DNA of 64,000 nt from Brassica napus (Eukaryota; Streptophyta; Magnoliopsida; Brassicales; Brassicaceae): assembly GCF_020379485.1 (NCBI RefSeq), contig NC_063446.1:14816471-14880470 (forward strand). Direction: 5' to 3'. Under the pieces are notes generated by a model that searched no databases, had not been told where the DNA came from, and saw nothing but the letters and a program-made list of their open reading frames with translations. Position numbers and translations under genes: made by a program. Positions 38,030 to 50,799 of this stretch are shown piece after piece (positions within the stretch are counted from its first letter, which is position 1; each line of letters starts with the position of its first letter).

Positions 38030-40004
38030 GAAGAGAGATGTACGTGAAACCCTCTCAGGCCCGCTTCCCAAGGTGTGCCGCTCAGATGGATCTCTTCTGC
38101 CCTAGCTCGGCCGCTCCTTCCTCCTTCCTCTGAAGCAGCTCTGCTCTCTCTCCATGGTCTTGATGGTGACTGCTCCTCCATCGTGTATCAGGCCTCCTCC
38201 ACATCCGCCGTCGTTACCGTGTAAGCCCCTTCCGCTTGAAGCTTGCTCTCTAATCATCTTTCCGGAACCTCCAGACCCTACAGCCGCCCTCATTCGCCTC
38301 CTCGCTCCTCTACACATCCTCGAACCTTCCGTCAGTTCTTCGGTTCATGTGGTTGCAGTTACTCCTTTAAGTTTCTTTGCAACGACCAAAGGTTTAACCA
38401 GATCTGTTTTCGTATCATTTGGAGTGCGAGTTTCTACTACGTGTAGATTTCAGTCCAGTCCCACTTTCCAGATCGAACCATGGTTTCTCTTTGTAGGAAC
38501 CTCTCTTCGTTCAAAAGGTCTTCTCTGTTTCTTCTTGCAACAAGCCCTACATGGATGAGTATTACCTTGTTTTAGGTATTAGTTGTGTCAAGATGAATCA
38601 TTTAGCTCAGAATGAGGATGTTGCCCTCTCTTTGAATCTTCTCTTACCTCTGGTTGAGGATGTTACAAGCTCTCTGCCTTTACCTCAGTACGAGGATCTG
38701 ACTTTACCTCATACCATCTCTAATGTATTTTTCTATTTTTTCCTCTAAAATAGGGAAACTATATAATAGAGATGAGTTTGTCTCCAATGTATTCCTCTAA
38801 AAATGAATATTCATGATATATTTCTAATTTTACAAATAGTATCTTTTATTTGTGAAAGTTGAAAACCAACCCAATTTAGTGTAACATTCATAAAATTACA
38901 CTGAATATTTTTATAGAAACTATTATGTAAATAAAAAATATGATTATATATTTATATAAACAGTAAATTTTCACTAACAAATATTTATTTTGGTTATAAT
39001 TGTTAAAGTAAAAAATTAAAGGATCATTTTGTAAATAAAAAAGTATGTCTCTATTATAGAGGAATATTATTTCTTCCTCTAAATATAGAGGTGAAAATAG
39101 CAATCTCTATTTTAGAGAAAGAAATAGAATAGGGTTGGAGTGATTTTATCTCTAAATGCTATTATAGAGGTGAGTTGGAGATGCTAGTACGAGGATGTTG
39201 CTCTGTTTTGTAAGACAGGCCCACAACACAGTGGCCCAAGAAGAGCCCAAGACTCATCTTCCTCACTTGCCATCGTCGAAGGAGATTTTGTCATGTTGCA
39301 GAGTTGAAGAGAAGAGTACGGAGAGCCTTATCCGGAACCGTTACACTCCGCTCCAATCCTTATGTGCTGGCTAATCTACTTTATGCTTTAACAGCTGTGT
39401 ATTTAAAGTAGTCTAGATCCTTCATTGGATTCTATATATTGTCTTGTAATCCCATCTATTGAGGTAATGTGAAAGTATTATTCAGTCTAAATCTCTTCGA
39501 GTTTGTCTTTCACATGTTTTATCTCCTTTTAGTTACTCTGTATGAGGTTCGTATTAGGACCTTTGTCTTGTCGGCTCTGGTTTCTATGGTTGCAGAAATT
39601 GATGCTTTTAAAAATGGAGGTTTTGGATGGTATACCCATGGTATGTATGTAGCACATGGCTCTCAATGCTCTATTCTATATGCGGTTTCAACCTTTGCTG
39701 TCCAAACCTTGACGATGTAGGAAGCTCTTCTTGCAGGATCGTGTGCTGGACTCTCAAAGCTTTAAGTATTTTCAGACTCTAATGTCTTTTTCCCTGCCCT
39801 GCATTCAGGGATGAGTTTGAATGGGATCGCAGGTTGTCTTCTTGACATCACAAACCTTGCCACTCCCTTCACTCTGTTATCATTTAAGTTTTATCAGTAT
39901 GTTTGGCTGTTGCTTTTGCTATGTACATGTGTTTTTCAGACTATGTTTCACTTTTACTCTCTTTTGAATTATGAATTAAAGAAACCCTTGACAAAAAAAA
40001 AAAA
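38030..40004 (+). mobile_element. Decayed LINE-type retroelement with poly-A tail
   Basis: The 3' end reads CTTGAC followed by A12 (39993-40004), typical of plant LINE tails. Upstream, about 39590-39890 in degenerate frames encodes MVAEIDAFKNG, EALLAGSCAGLSKL, VFSDSNVFFPALHSGMSLN and IAGCLLDI, which correspond to the RNase H-like domain (AEA-L, FSDS-x-x-L motifs) found in non-LTR elements. At least two stops or frameshifts interrupt it. The left limit is uncertain: GGATTAGCTGAA at 38021 and AGATTAGTTAA at 40007 could be diverged target duplications. 38040-38715 is open in patches but unidentified. Confidence 0.55.
38716..39187. mobile_element. MITE nested in the LINE remnant
   Basis: AT-rich insertion with imperfect inverted ends: CATCTCTAATGTATTTTTCTA at the left and, reverse-complemented, CATCTCCAACTCACCTCTAT at the right. 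The surrounding sequence has ACGAGGAT on either side in related contexts. Family similar to the segment at about 32690. No coding sequence. Confidence 0.5.
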
Positions 40005-40546
40005 TTAGATTAGTTAACCTAGAGGTATAAATGTATATTTACTTCTTTAATAAAACATTTTGATCATTTTGATCATTAGAGTCTATATTTGTGACAGAAA
40101 CTTTTTTAGTGCTATGATAGGTTATTTCCCTACTTTTTATCACAAAAACTTGTTTTATTGTGAAAGGTAATTAAACAAACTAGTGGTCTCCAAGGTCTCA
40201 ATTTCGAACGTTTATCATTTTTTACTGGCGTTTGTATATTTGTGTTGTAGAAAACTTATGATGAATGTTTTCTAATTTTGATTGTTTTTTTTTTTAAAAG
40301 AAAAATCCTTCCAAGTAAATTATAAGGTTAATTAATTGCAAGTCTTATTGATTTTTTTTAACCTTAAGGGAAATATCAAAAGATTAACCTTTTCATTTTC
40401 AAGATACTACATCGTGATGAAGATATTGTGACTTCTGAAAACTCCAAATTTCACATAAGCAAAACTTGTAAAATCTCTAGCTAACAGTCATTTAGAACCT
40501 TAACCAAAACACCAAAAAAGCCTGGAATAGTGAAGCTTTGAATAGA

Positions 40547-43309
40547 TCAGAGCTTGAGAATAAGACCAATGGGGCAATGATCACTGCCATTGATATCAGG
40601 GAGAATATAAGAATCATGAACATTGGCTGAGATCGATTCAGATACCAAGAAGTAGTCCAGTCTCCATCCTGTTTCCACACACTCACACCAATTCACACAG
40701 TTTAAACAATCCAAATATGATTCTGAATATGGATCAAAACAGTATCAACAGTTTATTTCTATGCAGAGTTGATTACCTTTGTTGGTTTTGCGAGTACCAT
40801 GGCGATAACCCCAATAAGTGTAACCTAAAACACCAGGATGTTGTTTTCTAAAGGTATCTACAAGGCCCTTGTCTAAGAAGTTTTCTCTGAAGGATTGTCT
40901 TTCTTCTATTGTAAAACCAGCACTTCTTTTGTTCCCCTAATCCAAAAAAAAAAACATTTGGCAAAAGAGAGGTGATTACTGTTGTTTCAACTAGTCAATA
41001 ACATAAAATGAAGAATCTGAGAGTTAGTTACCGCAGGATTGTAGATGTCAATTTCTTCATGAGCACAGTTTAGATCACCAGTCAAGACTACAGGTTTAGT
41101 CTTCTCCAGCTCCTGCAGATGCAAAGAGACCATAGAGAGATCAGTGTAAGAAGAATATATAAAATAAATAAAGAAAAGTTTCATACTTTGATGTACTTGC
41201 TGAGGGTTCGATCCCATTCTTCAATCCTGTATGACTTGAGAAACCAACACCATTTGTTAAACTAATAAATAAAACAAGAAAATGTACCAAACGTGTAGAA
41301 ACTAAATGCCTTAAAATTGAAGGGTACCAGTCTTTTTAAGCCATCTCCAGAGTTAGGGACATATGTGCTTATCAAGTAGAAAGAGTCGAACTCAGTGGTC
41401 ACAATGCGTCCTTCAATGTCATGATCTGATCCAGAGTGACCAGTACCATATCTAACTGAGAGTGGTTTTATCTGTCAAAAAGACAAACTTGATTAGAACA
41501 CTTACAACTCAACATAACACATCAGACACATTCTTGTCTTCTCTTTACCCTTGAAATAATAGCAGTTCCAGAGTATCCAAGCTTTGAGACGCTACAAGAC
41601 CAGAAACTATGATCATAGCCATCACTAAGAGCTTTTTTAACTTCCTCAACATCCTTCACCTGTACCATAAGTGTAATAGATAAGAATTTAATCCTTTAGG
41701 ACGGTGCTAATGTTTATGTAGTGACCTGGATCTTTGTCTCTTGCAAGCACAAGACATCAAAGTTTTCTCTCTGAGCAAGCTGCAGAGCAGAGAAGCTCTC
41801 TAGCTTCAACAGTGCTCGCAATCCATTAACATTCCAAGTCATAATCTTCACAGACTTGGTTCCCTCTGGGAGAGGGGGAGGTCTCATTGTCTTTGGGTTA
41901 TAAGCTTTCCAGTCTTTTTCAGGCTTCTTATGTGCAAGTACCGTCCATGGTTCACTTTGAACTGAGGATGAGATGATTTCATCGGTTTTGAGGACTTTGC
42001 TAGATATGGTCAATGATGCTTCTTCCTCTTTTAACCGAGACTTCTGCTTACCTAGGAAGATTAAGAAAACACATAATGTTTCATAATATTCTAAGTAGAT
42101 GCCAGTATTTAGTACAGTGTTAGTTTTTTAAAACACATGACAAACCTGCTTTGGTTAATGACTTGTGTTGTTCACTTAAGATAGCTTTTGAAGAAACTTT
42201 GGCTTTCAATTTTTTCTCAGTAGACTGTTTTACTCTTTTTTCTCCATAAGCTTCAGAGCTATTGCAGTCATCTTCTGTAGACTCTTCCTTGTTTCTGATC
42301 TTTCTTTTGATGGTGACACTTTCTGAGAGGGTGGATGAAGTAGTTTCCTTTGTTTCTGCACCAGAACTTTCACCTGTAACAGATAAACAAGACAGGACTT
42401 ACCAAAGAGAGAAGCTATAGCAAGTCTGAGACTTTCCATTCTACTTTAAATTGAACAACATATCAAAGAAGTCCACATTCCTTTTTTCCATTCCACACAT
42501 GAGAGAAAGAGAGAAAGAGAGAGAGATAGTGGATGCGTAGTAGTTACATACCTTGTAAATTGCTGTCCATATGAAGTTGTAAAGCTGAGATAAGTTCTTG
42601 TTTGAGTCCCTTCACAGGTAATCCAAGTTTCCTATGATTCAAAAACAAAGAACAAGTATTTGGATGTCTACCGAAACAATAACAAAGAAAAGGCGCATAA
42701 GCTTGCCTCAGCGTGGCTCTAAGTTCTTGAACCGTCATGGCCTCAATTTCCTTTTGAGGATCCTAAACAATACCCCATTTATCAAAACCAACAAATTAAA
42801 CAGGAGAACCAAAAATCCTTAGCAATCAATCACAACCTTTGAACCAACTGTCTGATGACAATTCTGATCAGTAGCTGCTGCTACCTTCATCATTTCCTTT
42901 CCCTTGGTGTTGTTGTTGATAGAGAAAGGCGTAGTAGCATTTGACATGAGTCTCTTGTTGAAACTTGTTGCTCCTACTACTCCAACACTAACAATCGATG
43001 AACCAAATCTTAAGCTTCTCCTAAGTGGCACCGCCAGAAACCTAGAATCATCAACAGTCGCAAAATTTTCACACAGTACAAGTATAAAAAAAAACATGCA
43101 AAAATTGAAAGCTCTGCAATTCAGACAGAACACAGAAGAAGAACAACGAGGTTTGATCTTGTCCAAATGTAAGAAACGAATCAGAAGATAACACACACAA
43201 AAGCCCTAAACTTTATGGAAGAAGAAGAACAAAGCGGACAATCAGCAAACAATTCGAAGATGGAAACGTACTTGGAGCTGTGGAGACCGAACTGAAGAAC
43301 CTAGTTCAT
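40547..43309 (-). CDS. ARP: Apurinic/apyrimidinic endonuclease-redox protein ARP
   Basis: ARP is a class II (exonuclease III-type) AP endonuclease of base-excision repair, reported in plants to act in chloroplast DNA repair. Exons run on the minus strand from about 43310 to the stop at 40547-40549. The second exon (42837-43041) is a Ser/Arg-rich, transit-peptide-like N-terminus. A SAP DNA-binding motif follows ([10 protein letters not shown] in the exon near 42709-42762 and [19 protein letters not shown] near 42554-42633), then a charged linker. The catalytic EEP domain starts in 41724-42052 ([21 protein letters not shown]) and ends with [12 protein letters not shown] (about 41035-41110), [10 protein letters not shown] and GSDHCPIGL (SDH motif). 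The catalytic domain looks intact. The start is unclear: the in-frame ATG at 43309-43307 is followed two codons later by TAG. Confidence 0.9.
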
Positions 43310-44480
43310 CGATAAAGGGGGCACATGCCAGTTGCCACATTAAGCGAGACAACCGCCAAAAAAAAAAAAAAAAAAGGGAGCGCCTTTGTTTACAGAGTTT
43401 CGCTCGCTCACATCACATCTGCGCGTATATACACGCGCCGGATTGTCTTTGGTTCACTTTTTTACATGACCGGCTCATTTTCTTTATATCAAAGACCAAA
43501 ACCAAACCAACTCCTACGCACTTTCCTAACATTTGCTACCTTGAGATGATTCTCTAGCGATAGCTTGAGGTTGGAGAGTTGTTTCTATTTTTGGAGAAAG
43601 ACATGAGCTGAAAACACCTGCTTCTCTTACCTCTTTGGATTATAACCTGAGAAAGATACTGAACTCAGCTGTAACCATTAAAGCATCTATTCTATTAAAA
43701 TAGACCATTTCATAAAAGTATGGTCCAACTATTATTTTTTTATCTTTATTATTATTTAGAATATTATTTATTATGCTTTATGCCATTAGACCTATATTAA
43801 AATTACCAATTGAAAAGACCTAAAAAGATGTAAAACAAAAAATATACCCAAGGGCGGATCAGGTCAGAATCTAGTTTCCTCTTAATTAAGTTGAAGTCGA
43901 AGCAATGTTGAATGCCTACAAAAACAAAAAGATTACAAGAACTATACAATCTTTTACCCAAAAAGAAAAGAACTATACAGTCTATAGTGGTGAACTATAA
44001 AAAAAGAGAACTATACAAGTTGAAGCAATGTTGGTCATAATCATCATTATCATCCATTCATACTATATTTCTTACTTACCCTCCAACTAGTAGTATCTTG
44101 AGAACACTGGACTGGACATTACATCTAGTCTGAAAGGTATCTAGGACGTGAAAATCATCTATCTACATGCGAGTCTGGCTCTTTCTCTCTCTCTCGCTAG
44201 GTCTTAAAGCCAAAGCAACACTGATGCTACTGCCTCTTACAAACCATTCTAATAAAGCTTGAACAAGCTTGTCTAGAAATAAAATCTAATTCTCATTTCT
44301 CTTCAGAGTTTACAACTTTTTTTTTAATGTTTTTACATTTTTATTTGATAATGAACAAGGTACAAAGAACCAAGTTCTCTTGTGGGAAAGTAAATAATAC
44401 TAAGAAAATTACATAAGGTACAGTGGCTAACATACAACCAACTCTGACTAGTTAACAACAACTCCTCCTCCCTCTCTTAT
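43310..44480. other. Intergenic DNA between ARP and ERD15
   Basis: Contains an A18 run (about 43358-43375), a MITE-like patch at about 43680-43870 (AAAGCATCTATTCTATTAAAA) and the ERD15 3'-UTR (from about 44340). No gene recognised. Confidence 0.4.
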
Positions 44481-44995
44481 TCAGCGAGGCTGGTGGATGT
44501 TTCTTGGAGAAGCAACCCTCTGGTTTGCCCACTTAGCTGGCTTCTCTGCATACTTCGCCGGCTCTACAATCAACTTAGGACTCCTGTTCCCACTCGATCT
44601 CCTCACCATCTCACCATTCTTCCCTAAACCTGATCATCACACAACGAATTAGTCTCTAAACCTTGTTGGTTCAGGAGATTGTTGTTGATAGAGAGAGCTT
44701 TACCAAAGTCAGAAGGTGTATGGTAGATCTCCCCACCAAACTCATCAGCCTCGAATAGATCTTCCATGTCATCGAAATCAAACGACTCCGGAAGAAGATC
44801 AGCTACATCAACTTCACCATCATAGAAACCATCTGCACCTTGATGCTGGCTGATCCAGTAGTCATGGTACCACGTCGAAGTCGTCACCAACTGCCACCAC
44901 TCCGGAGAGAAATCCTCCACTTGTCGTACAGCCGCCGGAACAAACAGAGGCGCGTCGGGGTTTAGAGTAGAACGTCTTCCTGAAACCATCGCCAT
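44481..44995 (-). CDS. ERD15: ERD15, early responsive to dehydration 15
   Basis: A small acidic protein, rapidly induced by dehydration and a negative regulator of ABA responses in Arabidopsis; it binds poly(A)-binding protein. Two exons: 44704-44995 and 44481-44623, joined in frame (DFG-KNGE), giving about 144 residues, slightly shorter than At2g41430. Residues 9-22 (STLNPDAPLFVPAA) form the PAM2 motif that docks on the MLLE domain of PABP. VEDFSPEWWQLVTTSTWYH is the conserved tryptophan block, followed by an acidic middle (LLPESFDFDDMEDLFEADE) and the C-terminal motif ending NIHQPR. Some internal Gly/Asn-rich sequence present in Arabidopsis is absent. The gene looks intact. Confidence 0.95.
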
Positions 44996-45008
44996 GTTCT
45001 TTTAGATC

Positions 45009-45330
45009 TCTGCACAAAGACTAACAATATCAAATGATCTGATGGTATCAAGAAAAAGAAGAAGACAAAGAGATATTTTTTTTTACCTTTGGGTTAAGAT
45101 AATATCTGAAACTCTTTTTCTTGTCTTGATAAAAAGCTAAACGGATTAGGCCGGACCAGAACACGAATGTAAGAAGATGTAGAAGAGAGTTGTGTTATTA
45201 TATAAAGCGAGGTTCAGTATGCCGAAGCTGAGGTTTGTTGTGTCCGAGGCAGAATTATATGTGAGAGACAAGTGGGTAAGGGTGGGACCCGCGCCTCACA
45301 TGGTTTTGTGTAATCTGCCGTCCACGTGTT
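45009..45330 (-). promoter_or_regulatory. ERD15 leader intron, TATA box and G-box/ABRE
   Basis: A likely 5'-UTR intron spans 45010-45086 (GT..TGCAG borders on the minus strand). A TATATAA box lies at 45198-45204 (minus). A CCACGTG G-box/ABRE core is at 45322-45328, about 120 bp upstream of the TATA box, matching the dehydration/ABA induction known for ERD15. Function of the elements is inferred from consensus only. Confidence 0.55.
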
Positions 45331-45611
45331 TGCGCGTTACTGTTTGCTTTATTTGACTTTTGTTTCGTACCTATCCGTTGGCGATTCGTAATAAAGTTAA
45401 ATTATTGTTTCTCTTTTTTTTTTTTTTGTGAACTAAATTGTTTCTCTTTTTTAAAAATTAAAATATCTGAAATTTGGTCGGAGAGGATAAGATCGGAAAC
45501 TAATCTAATATATAGGCCCGTTAGGTTATTCTCTTATCTGAGAAAAAAAAATTGGTTTAAAACTATCCAATATAGGCCCATTTGTTAACTTGGCTCTTTT
45601 TTTTTAATACT

Positions 45612-46921
45612 AGGATAACAAAAATATTTGTTGATATATGAGTATTTTTTTAAAAAATTTTGATCAATAACTTGTATTTTGCAAATAAACTTTTAAAATT
45701 TTCTATTTTTGGAAAGTTAATACTTTTTAATAGAAAATAATGTAGATTTGAGAGTGTGATTAAGAAGTTAGGATAACAAGAACATTTGTTGATAGATGAA
45801 TATTCTTATAGATTTTTTGATCAATTGGTTTTATTTTCCAAATAAACTTTTTTTTAAAAAATTATTTTTGGAAAGTTATGACTTTTTAGAGAAGACAATG
45901 TAGATTTGGGATTGTGGTTTATAAATTAGGATAATAATAATATTTTTTAATAGATGAATATTCTTTTAGAGTTTTTGATCAATAGGTTGTATTTTTTTTT
46001 AATTTCTATTTTAGCAAAATTATCACTTTTTTAGAGAAATATATTAGATATTTGTTTGTGATTTAAAAATTAAGATAACAAAATACTTGGTGATAGATGA
46101 GTATTCTTGTAGAATTTTTGATTAATAGGTTGTATTTTTTAAGTTAAGTAAATTTTCGATTTTGGGAAAGTTATCACTTTTTAGAAAAATATTTAAGATT
46201 TGGGTTTGTGATTTAGAAACTAGAATAACAAGAATATTTGTTAATAAATGAATATTCTTTTAGAATTTTTGATCAGTAAGTTGTATTTTTAAAATAAACT
46301 TTTAAAAGTTTCTATTTTTATAAAATTATCTCATTTTTGGAGAAAATAATGTAGATTTTATATTAAGATAAGAAACTAGGGTAAAAAGAATATTTGTTGA
46401 TATATGAGTTTAAAAGATTCTTTTAGAATTTTTTAGAATTTTAGAACAAGAAAATTCTTTTAAAATTTTTAATCAATAGATTGTATGTTTTTAATAAACT
46501 TTTAAAAATTTCTATTTTTGTAAAGTTATCACTTTTTTTGAGAAAAAATGTAGAATTTAGATTGTGATTCAGAAACTAGGATAATAAGAATAATTGTTGA
46601 TAGCTGAGTATTATTTTAAAATATTTTGATCAATATGTTGTATTTTGCAAATAAACTTTTAAAATTTTCTATTTTTAGAAAGTTAATAATTTTAGTAGAT
46701 TTGAGATTGTGATTAAGAAATTAGGATAACAAAAATATTTGTTGATAGAAGTATTCTTATAGAATTTTTTATCAATAGTTTGTATTTTCTAAATAAACTT
46801 TTAAAAATTTCTATTTTTGGAAAGTTATCACTTTTTTAGATAAAACAATATAGATTTGAGATTGTAATTTAAAAATTATGACAATAAGAATATTTGTTGA
46901 TAGATGTGTATTCTGTATTAA
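45612..46921. repeat. Tandem array, about nine units of about 155 bp
   Basis: The phrase AGGATAACAAGAATATTTG and variants starts at 45612, 45770, 45928, 46072, 46222, 46378, 46578, 46723 and 46878. Spacing is 144-158 bp, with one 200-bp unit at 46378. Each unit carries, in order, GATAGATGAGTATTCTTTTAG, TTTTTGATCAATAGGTTGTA, AAATAAACTTTTAAAA, TCTATTTTTGGAAAGTTATC and AATGTAGATTTGAGATTGTG. Units are diverged by substitutions and small indels. The last unit ends in unrelated sequence near 46921. No coding sequence; it could belong to a larger element. Confidence 0.9.
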
Positions 46922-47339
46922 CGATTGATGCATCAATGACTGTATCACCAACTTCATCAAGACAGACTATTGACATCCACGAGTTTCGATTTTCATCTTC
47001 GTAAACTAGTACAAGGCTACGACTTTATCGATCATATAGTTTTGAAAGTTTAAAATGAAACTAAAATGAAAGTGAGAGAGAGACTAGAGCTAACTCAATA
47101 TCACCGAACTATTTGGATTGGCAACGACCTTCTCAGCCTTGTTCTCCAACTGTAGTCCATTCCATTTTAAATCCTTCTTAACATTAATTCATTTTAAATC
47201 ATTTTGAGATGGTTTCATTTAAATCATTTTGAGATGGTTTCATTTGTCTTGCACATCAAATCGATATCCTTCTACTTAGAGCCGCGCCTAGAGTTTTTTC
47301 ATGTCACAAGCCAAACAAAATTGATATTATAGTTTTTAT

Positions 47340-47936
47340 TAGGTTTGGTACTTTTATCCGAGATCCGGATTCGATCTGAGATCCGATCCAGATCCGTTCC
47401 AAAAATCCGGATATCCGGAGAGGCCGAATCCGGATCCGGATAGTAAAATGTTGGATCCGTCAAAGCCGGATCCGGATTCGCCGAATCCGGATCCGTCAAA
47501 GCCGAATCCGGATCCGGATATCTTGATTTTTTAGTCCGGATATCCGGATCCGTAAGTTTTATTAATAACTATTTCAAAAATAGTAATATCTATACATAAA
47601 AACTAATTTTATTTAATATATTTTCATCTTTATAATAGTATATATAAATTTTATGTAAATTTTGTAATACTATACATAAAAATAATTAAATATATTATAT
47701 ATTTTTTTATTTTAAAATTATTGTTAATATTTTATATATATTTTTTATTTATTTTAAGGATCCAAATCCGGATCCGGATATCCGCCGGATATTATAATTT
47801 TTAGAAGGATATCCGACACCCGGATATCCGAAAACCTCGGATCCTGATAAGGATAGTATAATTATGGATCCGCCAGATAAAGATCCAGATCCAAATATCT
47901 TAAAACTGCCCGGATACCCGATCCGTCTCAGGCTAC
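47340..47936. mobile_element. Non-autonomous hAT-like MITE, GGATCCGGAT-rich
   Basis: Begins TAGGTTTGGTAC and ends (reverse complement) TAGCCTGAGACGG. Both sub-terminal regions contain many ATCCGGAT/CCGGATCC palindromic repeats and the centre is AT-rich. Same build as the elements at 485, 29581 and 54467. No clean 8-bp target duplication was found. Confidence 0.6.
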
Positions 47937-48570
47937 TACATTTTTTTACAAATGTCTCTTTTGCAAAATAAAAAATTGATAGAAAAGATTACCAAAAAGA
48001 CTTTTATTATTTTATGTTAACTTGTGATGCAAAACTGTAATACACTACACTACATATTATCATTAATATACAATATTTTCTCTTTATTTTTAGTTACACA
48101 AATTATTTACAAATTTTGAATAAATAATAATATACAAAATAAAGTGATTGAAATTTTATAATAGCGATCTAGGTTCAAGAAGATATGTTTTATCATAACA
48201 CTTTATAAGATAAGCGTATTCAGAAAAAGAAATAAGAAAATAAAAAAATTTAGTTTTTTTTAAATATATACATAATCGTAAATAATTAATTTAAATTTAA
48301 ATTTGTGATTGAAGAAAAAAATCTTAAAAACGTAATATAAGTTGTCAAACAAACCTAGAAAAAGTGGGTTACCATTAAACCATATAAACTATAAATAGTA
48401 TTTTTAGAAATATGCCCTATACATTTTGTTATCAGAATTATGCCCTAAGCCAAGGCCTATAATTCTATTTAGGCTGACATTTAGTGCGTTACTAGTATAA
48501 CACACAATGGGAAGCAAGAAGTTATCATTCAGTAAGTTTTTTGTGCTTTTCTTTTTTTCTTTATTAAAAA

Positions 48571-49660
48571 TCTTATATATTAAAATAGAACTCATGACTT
48601 CTTTAATGTGTGATTTTTTAATTTGGACCATCACTTACAAATCTTACTAAATGTATTTATTAAGACTAAGAATATATAGAATATTTAAAATACTTTAATC
48701 ATAATATCTTTTGATATCTTTTCATTTTAATAGTATACATATATTTATTTTAAAATTCTAACAAATCTGTTTTAAAATATTTTTACAAGATCTTCATTTT
48801 CGAAATTATATTTAAATATTTTCACTAATTTCTAAATTTGTTTGAAAAGTTATTATACATTAATATATTCAGTTATCGTTTATCAAATGAAAAATAAAAA
48901 AATTCTATAATATTTTATCTATTATATAATCATAATCAATCATATTAAAAGAAATTATTATATTGAGCTAAATATAATAAAATTTTATTAAATTTATAAA
49001 TTTATGAATTTTATTTTCGTAAGTATAAAATACTTATGTTCAAAAATAAAATCTAATAAGTTGGTAAGATGAGTTAACATTAGCAAACTATATAATACAT
49101 GTATAAAATTTAACATGTATTTCTTTAAAGCTAATAATGTAAAATCTTTGTAACTACTTTAATCATATATTTTCATTTTAAATACAATATATATTTATAT
49201 ATTATATTTTAAAAATTCTAATAAATCTGTGTAAAATTTTTAACAATAACTTAATGTATTTTAAGTTATCGTTTATAAAATGAAAAATAAATAAATTATA
49301 TCCTATTTTATTTACTTTATAGTCATGATCATGTTAAAATATAATTATTATACCTAAATAAATATGATAAAAGTATATTCAACTGATAAATTTATAAATT
49401 TTATTTTCATAAATATAAACTATTTATTTTTAAAATATAATATGATGATAGAATGGATTAAAATTAGCAAACTATATAATACATGTCTAAAAATTAACAT
49501 ATGTTAGACTTTTGTATATACAATAATATATTATCTAAAATGAATAAGCATAAAAAATATTAGTAAAAAGAAATCCAGCTTTGAAAAACGGATCAGAATT
49601 TAGCATAAATTAAATACAAAATTATTTTCAAATATGTTTTCTCATGAATATATTAATTTT
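48571..49660 (+). mobile_element. Helitron copy with 5' end, 3' end not found
   Basis: Begins TCTTATATATTAAAATAG at 48571 after A. The following kilobase matches 55521-56755 closely (for example TAGTCATGATCATGTTAAAA in both). Very AT-rich; no genes. The 3' hairpin and CTAGT are missing, perhaps because of truncation before 49810. The exact right limit is not determined. Confidence 0.65.
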
Positions 49661-49809
49661 CTTAATAACTAAATGCAAATACAATAAGATAAATATATGT
49701 TTTGTGATACATCAAGTGTAGGTAGTTAATCAAATTTTGGACCAATTGGAGAGCCAAGTCTTATGAGTATGACCTTGACAAATGACAAGTAGCAGCAAGA
49801 TTTGACAAA

Positions 49810-50799
49810 TCTTATATATTAAAACAGAAGTCACATCTTTGATTCATGTGTGATTTTTTTTAAAAATGGACCCTCACTAGAAATCAGTTATCATTCATTT
49901 ATTACTAATAATATGAATTAATAATATATCATTTATAATATAACATCGACTCCTAAAAATCCGGATTGGTTAACAAACTCACCTTGATTCATGTGTGATA
50001 TTTTTATTTGGATCATCATTTAAATTTTTTATTAGATATATTTCCTTAATGCTAATATATAATCTTTTAACTATATATAAATATATATATTTAATTTTCT
50101 TAACAAATGTGTTGAAAAATATTATAACAATATCTTAATTATCAAAAATTGTATATAAATATTTTCACTAATTTTGTAATTAGTAATTAAATTAATGTTA
50201 TTATACATTAATATATATATATATATATATATATACTCAGTTATCTTTTACAAAATGAAAAAAAATATATCAAATTACTATTTTATAGTTATATCTATCA
50301 TTTTAAAATAAAACATAATATTTAATTAAATATGATAAAATTATTTTAAACTGATAAATTAATATATTTTATTTTCACAAACATTAAAAATTTATGCTAG
50401 AAATATAATATGTTGGTATAACGGGTTAACATTAGTAAATTAGATTATTCATGTATAAAATTAACTTATCTTAAATTTTTATATATAGTTATTATCCTAA
50501 ATGAATAAACATAAAAAAATATTGATAAAGAAAATCTAGCGCTTTGAATTACGGATCATGATCATAATAATTGAATAAAAAATAATTTTAAAATATATAT
50601 AATAAAAAATAACAAATATATGTGATGATTTGAAATAATCAATTAACTTACAGAATAAAGACTATCAAATTTTTATATTTAAAATAATTATATATAACCA
50701 TTTAAATATATAAATAACTTAAAAATATATTTTAATTATGTAAAATATATGTAAACATGAAAATTAATACCCGCACAGTTGTGCGGGTCCAAATCTAGT
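49810..50799 (+). mobile_element. Complete short non-autonomous Helitron
   Basis: 5' end TCTTATATATTAAAACAG at 49810; 3' end CTAGT at 50795-50799 followed by A. A perfect 8-bp stem (ACCCGCAC at 50769-50776 pairing with GTGCGGGT at 50781-50788, loop AGTT) lies six bases before CTAGT. Length 990 bp. An (AT)n run sits at about 50212-50235. Body is a diverged relative of the copy to its left. No coding capacity. Confidence 0.88.

Noticed and set aside
38154..38558. A 134-codon proline/serine-rich open frame
   Set aside because: It overlaps the LINE remnant, has frames open on both strands, and shows no recognisable domain or splice context.
45612..46921. CRISPR-like array
   Set aside because: Units are about 155 bp, diverged along their whole length, with no short identical repeats and unique spacers, and the organism is a plant.
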